NCBI RefSeq assembly: GCF_030348765.1
Contig: NZ_JAUCEU010000007.1
Location: 4,933,501-4,997,500, forward strand
Direction of reading: 5' to 3'
Origin: Neobacillus sp. CF12
Lineage (GTDB): Bacteria; Bacillota; Bacilli; Bacillales; Cytobacillaceae
DNA: 64,000 nucleotides
Below the pieces are notes generated by a model. That model had not been told where the DNA came from, made no database searches, and worked only from the letters and a program-made list of their open reading frames with translations. This document shows positions 9,222 through 18,815 of this stretch, one piece after another; position 1 is the first letter of the stretch, and every line of letters starts with the position of its first letter. The position numbers were made by a program, and so were the translations under genes.

Positions 9222-10195
9222 AACCCGTTCTAGCAGGTTTAGATATCGGTGGAACAAAGTGTGCCGTAGTAGTAGGTATTGAAGATCTGCAAGGAATTCA
9301 GATTATAGCAAAACAAAGTTTTCCTACTCCTGATACACCCGAAAAAGCGCTCACAAAAATGATGGACGGATTAGAGAAAATTTTGTTAGAGCAAGAAGAT
9401 CTTGTCTTAACAGCGATTGGAATAAGCTGTGGCGGCCCGCTTGATAGTAAGAAAGGGATCATCTTATCGCCTCCCAATTTACCAAACTGGGACCGGATTG
9501 ATGTATTAACACCGCTAAGGGATCGTTTTCAAGTCCCTGTTTCGGTCCAAAATGATGCCAATGCCTGTGCGCTGGCTGAGTGGAAGTGGGGCGCAGGAAT
9601 AGGCACGAACAACATGGTCTTTCTAACATTTGGAACAGGAATGGGTGCAGGTTTCATATTGGATGGACGCTTGTATACCGGTACAAATGATATGGCTGGC
9701 GAAGTCGGCCATGTTCGTTTGGAACAGCGCGGTCCAATCGGATACGGGAAGGCCGGATCATTTGAAGGCTTTTGCAGCGGCGGCGGTATTGCCCGTTTAG
9801 CTCAAATGATGGTTAATGAGTGGTTCAATCAAGGAAAAACGACCGAGATTTGTTCTTCAAGGGAAGAAATTGCTGAGATCACAGCCAAAACGGTTGCTGA
9901 GGCTGCAAATGCTGGGGACGAGCTGGCCAATCAGATTTATCAAGTAGTCGGGCAGAAGTTAGGGAGAGGCTTAGCTCTATTAATTGATATGCTTAATCCC
10001 GAAAAAATTATTATCGGCAGCATTTACTTGCGGCAAGAAGCTTTATTAAAACCAATCGTGATGGAAGAACTGCGAAAAGAAGCCCTTCCTTTCTCGCTCG
10101 AGGTTTGCGAGGTTGTTCCTTCAGGGTTAAAAGAAAGTGTTGGTGACCTAGCATCTCTCTCTGTTGCTAAATATGCACTTGAAATAGAAGGGTAG
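9218..10195 (+). CDS. ROK-family sugar kinase lacking the zinc-binding Cys motif
   Basis: A 325-residue ROK protein (repressor/ORF/kinase family). The N-terminal DIGGTK loop binds ATP phosphate, NDANA carries the substrate and catalytic Asp region, TFGTGMGAG is the second phosphate motif and GEVGH the hexose-binding motif. The CxCGxxGCxE zinc site normally found after GEVGH is absent; the sequence instead runs GPIGYGKAGSFEGFCSGG, a form seen in some ROK subgroups. No N-terminal HTH is present, so it is a kinase, not a repressor. It likely phosphorylates a hexose freed by the glycosidases of this locus. The ATG overlaps the preceding stop (ATGA) with GAGGAGGAG upstream. Confidence 0.88.
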   Translation: MKPVLAGLDIGGTKCAVVVGIEDLQGIQIIAKQSFPTPDTPEKALTKMMDGLEKILLEQEDLVLTAIGISCGGPLDSKKGIILSPPNLPNWDRIDVLTPLRDRFQVPVSVQNDANACALAEWKWGAGIGTNNMVFLTFGTGMGAGFILDGRLYTGTNDMAGEVGHVRLEQRGPIGYGKAGSFEGFCSGGGIARLAQMMVNEWFNQGKTTEICSSREEIAEITAKTVAEAANAGDELANQIYQVVGQKLGRGLALLIDMLNPEKIIIGSIYLRQEALLKPIVMEELRKEALPFSLEVCEVVPSGLKESVGDLASLSVAKYALEIEG

Positions 10196-10228
10196 GTCCA
10201 GACCAAAATAGACTAAAGGGGTCATACT

Positions 10229-12382
10229 ATGTTTCAATTCGATAAAAAACAAGACGTGCTAGATTGTCTATACCATAATCAGAGGATATTATCAGGAATT
10301 CAAGTCTCGGTAAATCTTGATTCTCACTCTACTTTATCTTTAGATTTCAAAACTGCGGAAGAGAATACTGTAGAAGATGATCGCAGCACTTATAAGGAAT
10401 ATAGTTATCATTATAGTGATGATTTGGAAACGGTAACGGCAGCCTTAACATTCCGCTGTTATGGTTCGTTTATGACAACATTTGTAAATGCATCTATTAA
10501 AAATGATGAATTGTTTAAAAAACAAGCTTATTTTACACCACAGCAAGCAATTACCATTACGATTACTAACCTTATGGAAGAGTATCAGGCAATGGCAAAC
10601 TATCAACATAAAGATTGGTGGACACGTCCATTTTTTACGAACAACATTAAGGAAATCCCTGAACGAACACAATCCTTACTTTTAAAAAATGATAATAGTT
10701 ATTTTCATCTGCTTCCTGTTTGTGATAAAGAAGCGAGGACAGATTTAATCGGAACCGAAACGGGCTTGCAGATTTCTGTTTCTCCATTTCATGGCGGCTA
10801 TGACCAGATTTGTACCTTTGCCTTTATTTTTGGAGCATCAAAAGATCCTTTCCAATTAGTAAATGACAATGTAAAGACTGCTTCTAGTTTCTGTGGTCAA
10901 AGTGTCTTGCCTAGAGAGGAAAAGAGCTATCCAGAAATTTTGGATTATTTAGGCTGGTGCAGCTGGGATGCCTTTTATCATGCGGTAAATGAGGAAGGAA
11001 TTCTCACGAAAGCAGAAGAATTGCAGCAAAAAAATCTCCCTGTTAAATGGATGATGATTGATGATGGCTGGTCAGAGGTAAATGGAAAAAAACTACAATC
11101 CTTCGATGCTGATCAGGAGAAATTCCCTAATGGATTATCAAGTACTGTATCCACACTTAAGCAGAAGTTTGGAGTGAACTGGGTAGGTGTTTGGCACACG
11201 CTTGCAGGATATTGGGAAGGAATTGCACCCGATAGTTCTTTAGCCAAATCTTTAGAGAAGCATTTATACCAAGCGAAAAACGGCAGCTTAATCCCATCAC
11301 CTAACGCGGAAGAAGGCTTTGGTTTTTGGCATGCATGGCATTCAAAGCTGAAAAAAGATGGAATCGATTTTGTTAAGGTAGATAGTCAAAGTGCCATTAC
11401 AAACTTTATGGCTCATAACCAGTCAGTCGGTGAAGCTGCAAGCGGAGCTCATACAGCACTCGAAGCCTCTTGTTCTTTACATTTTAATAATACGGTTATT
11501 AACTGTATGGGAATGGCTGAGGAAAATATTTGGCATCGTCCTTACTCCGCTGTTTCACGGAATAGCGATGATTTTGTCCCGCAAGAAATGAATGGTTTTA
11601 AAGAACACGCGCTGCAAAATGCCTATAATTCTTTTTACCACGGTGCCTTTTATTGGGGCGATTGGGATATGTATTGGACGAAAAACCATGATGACCAGCA
11701 AAATATGATTTTGCGCGTCATTAGTGGTGGACCAATTTATTTCAGTGATGCTGTTGATGCCACGAATCCAGAAATGATTTGGCCGTTAATCTACGAGGAT
11801 GGCCGAATTATACGCTGTGACCAGCCTGGAGTGCCAACAGAGGATTGTTTATTTATAGATCCATTCAAAACGAAGGTGCCGCTAAAAATTTGGAATTCAA
11901 GTAAAGGTGTAGGTGTAGTCGCTGCTTTTAATATTTTTGAAGGAAATGAAATCGTTAGAGGTTCTATTGGGCCAAATGATGTGACTAATTTAGCAGGTGA
12001 TGAGTTCATCCTTTTTGATGTCTTAACAAAGAGACATTGGAAGCTGAAAAAAGAAGAACGGATCAATATAGAATTAGCCGAGAATGGAAGTGCTATATAC
12101 CTCCTGATTCCAGTAACAGGTTCAATTACTCCGATTGGGCTTATCAATAAGTTTATTTGTAATCATGCAATTATAAATAGTTGGAACACAGAGTCTGGTT
12201 TGAAGCTAACGTTAAAAGAAGGCGGAGTCTTTGCATTCTTGTCTAAAGGACAACCATTAAAAGCAACCGTTAACGGTGAAGTGGTACCGATCGAAACGTA
12301 TTCTGTTAACCAGCATATTTATACGATTGATTGTCAAACCATTGATGGCGAAGTGCTTCTAGAAGTAGAAGTAGCGGACTAA
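10229..12382 (+). CDS. GH36 raffinose synthase/Sip1-like glycosidase
   Basis: A 717-residue protein resembling the raffinose synthase/seed imbibition protein branch of GH36 (PF05691). The motifs LGWCSWDAFY, MMIDDGW, the nucleophile segment KVDSQ (Asp385), RNSDDF with the likely acid/base Asp447, and GPIYFSD are all in order. In plants these enzymes transfer or hydrolyse alpha-galactosyl groups. In bacteria the specificity is largely open. There is no signal peptide, so it should act in the cytosol. It follows the ROK kinase by 33 bases with AAAGGGG before the ATG, and precedes the large FAD oxidoreductase, so it probably removes an alpha-linked galactose-like unit from the same oligosaccharide. 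Confidence 0.85.
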   Translation: MFQFDKKQDVLDCLYHNQRILSGIQVSVNLDSHSTLSLDFKTAEENTVEDDRSTYKEYSYHYSDDLETVTAALTFRCYGSFMTTFVNASIKNDELFKKQAYFTPQQAITITITNLMEEYQAMANYQHKDWWTRPFFTNNIKEIPERTQSLLLKNDNSYFHLLPVCDKEARTDLIGTETGLQISVSPFHGGYDQICTFAFIFGASKDPFQLVNDNVKTASSFCGQSVLPREEKSYPEILDYLGWCSWDAFYHAVNEEGILTKAEELQQKNLPVKWMMIDDGWSEVNGKKLQSFDADQEKFPNGLSSTVSTLKQKFGVNWVGVWHTLAGYWEGIAPDSSLAKSLEKHLYQAKNGSLIPSPNAEEGFGFWHAWHSKLKKDGIDFVKVDSQSAITNFMAHNQSVGEAASGAHTALEASCSLHFNNTVINCMGMAEENIWHRPYSAVSRNSDDFVPQEMNGFKEHALQNAYNSFYHGAFYWGDWDMYWTKNHDDQQNMILRVISGGPIYFSDAVDATNPEMIWPLIYEDGRIIRCDQPGVPTEDCLFIDPFKTKVPLKIWNSSKGVGVVAAFNIFEGNEIVRGSIGPNDVTNLAGDEFILFDVLTKRHWKLKKEERINIELAENGSAIYLLIPVTGSITPIGLINKFICNHAIINSWNTESGLKLTLKEGGVFAFLSKGQPLKATVNGEVVPIETYSVNQHIYTIDCQTIDGEVLLEVEVAD

Positions 12383-12402
12383 GGTGAAGGTGGTAATGCA
12401 AT

Positions 12403-15400
12403 GTGAAAAAACTTCAATTGCCTGCCGGTGATATTCCTATTTTAGCAGAAGTCGATGTCGTCATAATCGGTGGATCCTTTGCAGGTATTGCATGTGCATT
12501 GCAATTTGCTAAGCAAGGTAAACGTGTAATGCTGGTGGAATCAAGAACTTATTTAGGCAGCGAACTGACAGCTACACTTAGCCCTTGGGTCGAGCAATCT
12601 CAGTTATCAAGAACACAGTTAATCGACTCATGTATAAATACATGTGGGAAACCAGTTCAGAATGGAAATATGATTATTTTTCAAATGGATCAATTGAAAC
12701 TACATCTTGAGGACCTATTATTTGATGCTGGTGTCGAATTATTGTATAGTTCACTGCCAATCACTATCACTCGCTTTGAAGCTAATTGGAATGGATTGGT
12801 GATTGCCAATAAATCAGGACGGCAGCTGATTCGGTGTAAAGGAATTGTCGATGCAACGGAAACTGCTATCACTACCTTTTTAACCGGAGAAGTTTTGAAA
12901 TCTGCCGATGAAAAAGAGCAGAGATTCTATAAGCGAGTTTTAGAGTTTACAAATGTCCAAGAGATTGACCAAGCGGAAATAGCAGTTCCAACAGACTTAA
13001 ACATAAAGGAAAATAAGATTAACCTTTATCATGGCTATCATGAGAATGGTCATGTCTATGTGGAATACGAAATATGCTTAGAGGCTGAAAACAGTTTAGA
13101 AGGAAATCGGATTCGTGAAACAATCGCCCAAAAACTAGGAATCTTGCTTAGTGAGTATTTAATTCAAGAGGTCCCAGCGTTCAGTAAAGCGTTGTTATCT
13201 GCAAGTTCATATGAATTAAAGGGTCCATATTGTATGGACAAAGAGACTGCTCCAAATTTTTATCTTGAAAAATTAGCAGTTAACCATCCCAACGTGTGGA
13301 GTTTTTATAAAGACCTATATAAAAATAATAATACGAATTGGCTTGATCCAGTAAAGGCAGCAGCCTTTGGCGAACAGTTTGCGGAATTAGTAACTGATTT
13401 CTCAATGACAAATCAGCAGGTCATTCAAGTTAAAGGTGTTACTTCTGAAGGCATTGCTGAGTATGAAGTGAGAATTCCGGTTGATTTTTTAGAAAAGAGT
13501 CTTGATTTTGGGAACGTTCCCACTCAAGAGGTCTTCCTTTCTAAAAGAGCCCAGGTGCTTGTTGCCGGCGGCGGCTCTAGTGGTGGTGCTGCGGCGATTG
13601 TATCTGCAGAGGAAGGAATGAACACCATCCTTGTTGACCTCAATCCTGGACTTGGGGGAACAGGTACATTCGGTGGAGTTGACAGCTATTGGTTTGGGAA
13701 GCGCCATGGTTATGCGGAGAAGATAACGAAACTCGTCCATGGTGTCCAGAAAAGAATTAACTATAAGGGCCATAAATGGAATATTGAGGCAAAAAAGTAT
13801 GCGCTGTTAGAAACAGCAGACTTTTTAGGAATTGAAATGCTGTTCAATACGATTACCTTTGGAGCGATTACAAAAGGAACGCGTGTATGCGGCAGTATGA
13901 TTGCAACAAGATGGGGAGCTTGCTCCCTATTAGCAGACTGTGTGATTGATGCAACCGGTGATGGTGATCTTGCAGCTTTTGCAGGGGCAGAATTTGTCTA
14001 TGGTGCTGCTCGTGATCACGTTACGATGTGGTATTCTCTGGCTCAATATAACAAACCGGGAAAATTACAAAATAATTTTACCAGTATGGTAAATGTGTCC
14101 GATGTACAGGACTACACAAGAGCAATTCTCTCAGGAAGAAGAAGATGGAGTGTAGACGTTAATGGCTGTCATGATCACGGAATTTATGTAGCTCCTCGTG
14201 AAAGCCGCCATATCATTGGTGATGTAGTGATGAATATGAGTGATCAATTGCTGCAACGGAGCTGGCCTGATGTTATTAATATTCATTTCAGCAACCATGA
14301 TATGAAAGGGATTAGCGAGGCAAACTGGTTACATACTGGTTTCATTCCCCCGAACCTTGAAATCGAAATACCCTACAGAATGCTGTTACCAAAAGGGCTA
14401 GATGGGATTTTAGTGGTCGGTAAAGCAATATCTGCTACACATGATGCACTGCCTGCGATTCGAATGCAATCAGATTTAGAAAATCTCGGTGGGATTGCAG
14501 CATTAGCGGCTTCGATGGCTGTGAAGGAAAATAAATTTCCTAGACAAATAGAGTATTTGATTTTACAGAAGAAAATCGTGAAAGAGGGCTTGATTCCTGA
14601 ACATATTTTGACAAGAACTTGTGAGCCCCTTCAATATTCTGATGAGCAATTAGTAGCACTGATTGATTCCATTGAGGTGGACGAACCTCTCTATGAATAC
14701 TCGAATATGCGGATGAATGAAATCTATCAACAACGAATACCATTTGTTGAAATTTCTACAGTGGGGAAACGCATCATTCCTTTCCTTGAAAAAGCATACG
14801 CGGGAGCAGAAGGTACTCGTAAGGTGCGAATCGCTCAAGCATTAGCCATGTATGGGTCACCAACTGGAGTACCAACCTTAATCTCAGAAATAATAAACAT
14901 GCTTCAAGGGGAACAGCTTCCTAAACGGACAGCGGATATATTATATGTTACGATGCCGCCTGACCATGGGGCAATGCCAGATGTATGTTATTTACTCTAT
15001 TCATTAGGATTAACAAGAGATAAACGGTCTATTAAGGTTTGGCAGCGAGTGGCTGATTTACTAAATCCATCTGAAGAAGACTTTACAGATAAAATGTGGG
15101 GGATTTTTTACTATATTCATGCGCTTTGTGTTGGTGCTGAAAAATTAGGTGTTGTGGATGCAGTTCCATTCCTTAAGCAGCTGCTATCAATTCCAGCTAT
15201 AAGCAATCAGTATTGTTATGAGGGTCATCAAGCAGACTTTTTCTTAGAAAGAAGAGCCCTCCTTGAATTAGCTATCGGAAGGGCATTAGCACGGTGCGGC
15301 AGTTCTGAAGGATATGAAATATTAATTAACTATCTTGATGATGTACGTTCCTTACTAAGTAAGCAGGCATATACAGAATTAAAACGATTAAGCGGACTCG

Positions 15401-15528
15401 GCCATAAAAAAGACCAAAAAAGGTGGAGTGAATGGCTAAAGAAGAATTTGAATCGTCTCCACCCTCAACCATATATCCTAATTACGGATCAGGCTATCGA
15501 AAATGAAGCCATCTCAAGAAGAATATAA
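12403..15528 (+). CDS. Large double-FAD oxidoreductase with HEAT-like tail
   Basis: A 1041-residue protein with two FAD-type Rossmann regions. The first is at residues 18-47 (IIGGSFAG then a VES acidic end). The second starts near residue 385 (VAGGGSSGG, then VDLNPGLGGTGTFGG), resembling the FAD_oxidored family PF12831. Late FAD motifs (CVIDATGDGDLAAFAG and LLPKGLDGILVVGKA) follow. The stretch after about residue 790 looks like helical HEAT-type repeats. No signal peptide is seen. The start is GTG with AAGGTGG 9 bases upstream. Such proteins are found in polysaccharide loci but are mostly uncharacterised. An oxidation of a sugar or glycoside is inferred. The duplicated FAD unit could be a fusion of two ancestral proteins. 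Confidence 0.75.
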   Translation: MKKLQLPAGDIPILAEVDVVIIGGSFAGIACALQFAKQGKRVMLVESRTYLGSELTATLSPWVEQSQLSRTQLIDSCINTCGKPVQNGNMIIFQMDQLKLHLEDLLFDAGVELLYSSLPITITRFEANWNGLVIANKSGRQLIRCKGIVDATETAITTFLTGEVLKSADEKEQRFYKRVLEFTNVQEIDQAEIAVPTDLNIKENKINLYHGYHENGHVYVEYEICLEAENSLEGNRIRETIAQKLGILLSEYLIQEVPAFSKALLSASSYELKGPYCMDKETAPNFYLEKLAVNHPNVWSFYKDLYKNNNTNWLDPVKAAAFGEQFAELVTDFSMTNQQVIQVKGVTSEGIAEYEVRIPVDFLEKSLDFGNVPTQEVFLSKRAQVLVAGGGSSGGAAAIVSAEEGMNTILVDLNPGLGGTGTFGGVDSYWFGKRHGYAEKITKLVHGVQKRINYKGHKWNIEAKKYALLETADFLGIEMLFNTITFGAITKGTRVCGSMIATRWGACSLLADCVIDATGDGDLAAFAGAEFVYGAARDHVTMWYSLAQYNKPGKLQNNFTSMVNVSDVQDYTRAILSGRRRWSVDVNGCHDHGIYVAPRESRHIIGDVVMNMSDQLLQRSWPDVINIHFSNHDMKGISEANWLHTGFIPPNLEIEIPYRMLLPKGLDGILVVGKAISATHDALPAIRMQSDLENLGGIAALAASMAVKENKFPRQIEYLILQKKIVKEGLIPEHILTRTCEPLQYSDEQLVALIDSIEVDEPLYEYSNMRMNEIYQQRIPFVEISTVGKRIIPFLEKAYAGAEGTRKVRIAQALAMYGSPTGVPTLISEIINMLQGEQLPKRTADILYVTMPPDHGAMPDVCYLLYSLGLTRDKRSIKVWQRVADLLNPSEEDFTDKMWGIFYYIHALCVGAEKLGVVDAVPFLKQLLSIPAISNQYCYEGHQADFFLERRALLELAIGRALARCGSSEGYEILINYLDDVRSLLSKQAYTELKRLSGLGHKKDQKRWSEWLKKNLNRLHPQPYILITDQAIENEAISRRI

Positions 15529-15559
15529 ATGGTTATGTAAGAAAGGGGTTAAAAAATCC

Positions 15560-16903
15560 ATGGCAATCATTACTTTTCCTAAAGATTTTCGCTTTGGCGT
15601 CTCAACAGCATCCTATCAAATTGAAGGTGCCTATAACGAAGATGGCAGAGGTATGTCTATATGGGATACCTATAGCAGGATTCCTGGTATGGTCCTAAAT
15701 GGTGACAATGGTGATACCGCTTGTGACAGCTATCATCGTATGGATGAAGATATTGCATTATTAAAAGAATTAGGTGTTAATACCTATCGTTTCTCCATTG
15801 CATGGCCAAGAATTTTTCCAAACGGCCGAGGAGAATTCAATCAAAAAGGGCTAGACCACTATCATCGGTTTGTTGATAAGCTATTAGAAAACGGAATTGA
15901 ACCACTTTGTACCATCTATCACTGGGATTTGCCGCAGGCACTTCAAGATGAGGGCGGCTGGAAGAATCGCCAAACAATTGAGGCATTTATTGAGTACTCC
16001 GATTTATTGTTCCGTGAGTTTTCAGGAAAAATTAAATCTTGGTTAACGATTAATGAACCTTGGTGTGTTTCCTTTTTAGGATATTTCGTTGGCGAGCAGG
16101 CTCCAGGGGAAAAAGACCTCCAAACTTCTCTTGATGTTGCCCATCACCTTTTGCTGGCACATGGACGAGCTGTAAAGCGATTTAAAGAACTTGGTATTCC
16201 TGGAGAAATTGGTTTTGCGCCAAATGTTACATGGTATGAACCATTTAGCAATCGACCAGAAGATATCGAGGCTTGTAAGCGAATCTCAGCATGGTTTATG
16301 GAGTGGTTTTTAGACCCTGTATTTAAAGGAAGCTATCCGCAAATTTTAGTAGATTGGTTTGCAAAAAAAGGGGCAAAAGTAAATATTCAGGAAGGCGATA
16401 TGGAAATCATTTCGCAGCCTACCGATATTTTAGGAATCAATTTTTATACTGGAACGGTATCGCGATATAAAGAAGGAAATGGAACGTTTGATTGTGAACA
16501 TCTTGATGGTTTATTTGATAAAACCGACATCGGGTTTACCATCTATGCGGATGCCTTTTATAAGGTGTTGATGGATATAAAAAATAAATATGGCGATGTA
16601 CCAATCTACATCACAGAAAATGGTGCCACTTATAATCAGGACCCAGTCGAAGGTCGTGTTTGTGATGATAAACGAATCAAATACTTAAAGCAGCACTTAA
16701 CACAGATTAGTCGTGCGCTATCATCCGGTGTGAATTTAAGAGGCTACTGTATTTGGTCATTGATGGATAATTATGAATGGTCTTATGGCTATAGTATGAG
16801 GTTCGGTCTTGTTCATGTGGATTATCATACATTGAAGCGAACGAAAAAAGATAGCTATTTCTGGTACAAGAAACTGAATCAAAACCATTGGTTTGAATTG
16901 TAG
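15560..16903 (+). CDS. GH1 beta-glycosidase
   Basis: A 447-residue family 1 glycoside hydrolase of normal length. The acid/base Glu166 is in TINEPW and the nucleophile Glu353 in ITENGA. The N-terminal FRFGVSTASYQIEGAYNEDGRG signature and late WSLMDNYEW motif complete the family pattern. It lacks a signal peptide. There is no clear 6-phosphate-binding pattern, so it is likelier a free beta-glucosidase or beta-galactosidase than a phospho-glycosidase, which fits an ABC rather than PTS uptake route. The start is ATG 15560 after GAAAGGGG. In-frame codons extend upstream to 15503 but overlap the FAD gene and have no ribosome binding site. Confidence 0.93.
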   Translation: MAIITFPKDFRFGVSTASYQIEGAYNEDGRGMSIWDTYSRIPGMVLNGDNGDTACDSYHRMDEDIALLKELGVNTYRFSIAWPRIFPNGRGEFNQKGLDHYHRFVDKLLENGIEPLCTIYHWDLPQALQDEGGWKNRQTIEAFIEYSDLLFREFSGKIKSWLTINEPWCVSFLGYFVGEQAPGEKDLQTSLDVAHHLLLAHGRAVKRFKELGIPGEIGFAPNVTWYEPFSNRPEDIEACKRISAWFMEWFLDPVFKGSYPQILVDWFAKKGAKVNIQEGDMEIISQPTDILGINFYTGTVSRYKEGNGTFDCEHLDGLFDKTDIGFTIYADAFYKVLMDIKNKYGDVPIYITENGATYNQDPVEGRVCDDKRIKYLKQHLTQISRALSSGVNLRGYCIWSLMDNYEWSYGYSMRFGLVHVDYHTLKRTKKDSYFWYKKLNQNHWFEL

Positions 16904-16911
16904 GTGTTACG

Positions 16912-18795
16912 ATGAATATTAATTTTAGTGGTGATTTGCAGGGGCTTGAACAAGGAATAGAGATTATTTGTAGAGAGCTGGGTATTCAGCTATCGAAAGA
17001 TGGAATTCCTATCCGTGTGGAACAACTAACGGGTCCATTAATGGCTGGCTGCCAGAAAGACCATGGAGTAATCCGCTATCAAGAAAAAATTCACTTTTTT
17101 CGTGCATTAGGATTGTGGCTGCAGGAGTTTAAGGAAAGTAATCAATTTGAAATAACTGAAGAGCCACAATTTAAAACAAATGGTGTTATGGTGGATTGCT
17201 CGCGTAATGCCGTAATGACCGTAGACGGGATTCATACCCTTTTACGAAAAATGGCTTTAATGGGTTTAAATATTGTCATGATGTACACAGAGGATACCTT
17301 TACTGTTGAGAAATATCCATATTTCGGTTATATGCGGGGCCGATATACCGAGCAGGAATTACAAGCATGTGATGACTATGCACATCATTTCGGCATTGAA
17401 ATGATTCCATGTATTCAAACACTCGCCCATTTAACAGAGGCACTGAAATGGAATTATGCAGCAAAAATAAGAGATACCGCTGATATTTTATTAGCAGATA
17501 GTGATGAAACCTATGAATTTATTGAAGAGTTGATAAAAGCAGCCTCCCGACCATTTCGAAGTAAGCGTATCCATATTGGAATGGACGAAGCTCACCAGCT
17601 TGGCTTAGGGAAATATTTGGAGGAGCATGGATATCAAAAACGCTTTGATATTATGAATAAGCATCTTCACAGGGTGGTATCACTTGTTGAAAAGTTGGCC
17701 TTAAAACCGATGATTTGGAGTGATATGTATTTTCGACTCGGTTCCAAATCAGGAAATTACTATGATTTAAATGCTAACATCCCAGAAGACGTTATTGAAT
17801 CTATGCCAAAAAATGTTCAATTTGTTTATTGGGACTATTATCATACGGATGAAGAATTTTACCGAACATTCTTGAGAAAACATAAAGAATTTGGTTCAGA
17901 GCCGATCTTCGCCGGGGGCGTATGGTCATGGAATGGCATTGCTCCGAACTATGGAAAAACAATCGTTACCACGAATGCGGCTTTAGAAGCTTGTAAAAAA
18001 GAAGGAATCCGTGAAGTATTCGCAACCATGTGGGGCGATAATGGATCAGAAACACATCCATTTACCGGATTGGCTGGCCTGCAGTTGTTTGCCGAACACG
18101 GATATGCTAGTGAAGTGAGTCAAGAGAAATTAGCCAAGCGGTTCAATTTTTGCATCGGCGGCAATTGGGATGACTTTCTTACTTTAAATGAATTCGATGA
18201 GACACCTGGTGTTTCAAAGGATAACCTGCATGAATCACATCCATCTAAATTTTTGTTATGGCAGGATGTTTTACTCGGTTTATATGATGAGAATATTCGT
18301 TCCTTGCGGTTAAGTGAACATTACGGAAAATTGGCTTCACGCTTGGAAAAAGCGAAAGACCGGAATACAAGCTGGGCAGAGATTTTTACTTTTTATACTC
18401 AGTTGGCTCATGTATTGAGCATTAAAGCAGACATAGGAGTCAAATTAAAGTGTGCCTTTGATCAAAATGATAAACAGAAATTAATACATCTGAAAGATGA
18501 ACTGCCAATATTACGAAATCTGGTCGATGATTTACGTAAGCTTCACCGTTGTTTATGGTTTTCAACAATGAAACCTTTTGGCTGGGAAATCATTGATATC
18601 CGCTACGGAGGAATACTCTCACGATTAGAATCTGCAGAGTATCGAATTAACCAGTGGCTAAATGGTGAGATTGATAGGTTTGAAGAGTTAGAAGTCGAAA
18701 GGCTCAACTACGATGCACCATGGATAATGCAAGAAGGTGCATTAGGAAGAAATTCGTACCACCGGATTGTAACTGCGGGGACATTTTCCGGATAA
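16912..18795 (+). CDS. GH20 beta-N-acetylhexosaminidase-like protein
   Basis: A 627-residue cytosolic GH20-type enzyme. The (beta/alpha)8 domain begins near residue 85 (TNGVMVDCSRNAV). The diagnostic catalytic pair Asp225-Glu226 lies in IHIGMDEAH, where Asp polarises the substrate acetamido group and Glu is the acid. Trp-rich strands (GGVWSWNG, ATMWGDNG) would form the GlcNAc/GalNAc pocket. The C-terminal 200 residues are helical, like the intracellular GH20 subgroup of streptococci. It starts 8 bases after the GH1 gene with AGGTG before the ATG, so translation is coupled. It points to an amino-sugar-containing substrate, as does the GH84 gene further on. Confidence 0.88.
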   Translation: MNINFSGDLQGLEQGIEIICRELGIQLSKDGIPIRVEQLTGPLMAGCQKDHGVIRYQEKIHFFRALGLWLQEFKESNQFEITEEPQFKTNGVMVDCSRNAVMTVDGIHTLLRKMALMGLNIVMMYTEDTFTVEKYPYFGYMRGRYTEQELQACDDYAHHFGIEMIPCIQTLAHLTEALKWNYAAKIRDTADILLADSDETYEFIEELIKAASRPFRSKRIHIGMDEAHQLGLGKYLEEHGYQKRFDIMNKHLHRVVSLVEKLALKPMIWSDMYFRLGSKSGNYYDLNANIPEDVIESMPKNVQFVYWDYYHTDEEFYRTFLRKHKEFGSEPIFAGGVWSWNGIAPNYGKTIVTTNAALEACKKEGIREVFATMWGDNGSETHPFTGLAGLQLFAEHGYASEVSQEKLAKRFNFCIGGNWDDFLTLNEFDETPGVSKDNLHESHPSKFLLWQDVLLGLYDENIRSLRLSEHYGKLASRLEKAKDRNTSWAEIFTFYTQLAHVLSIKADIGVKLKCAFDQNDKQKLIHLKDELPILRNLVDDLRKLHRCLWFSTMKPFGWEIIDIRYGGILSRLESAEYRINQWLNGEIDRFEELEVERLNYDAPWIMQEGALGRNSYHRIVTAGTFSG

Positions 18796-18815
18796 ATACT
18801 ATAGAGGTGTTCACA

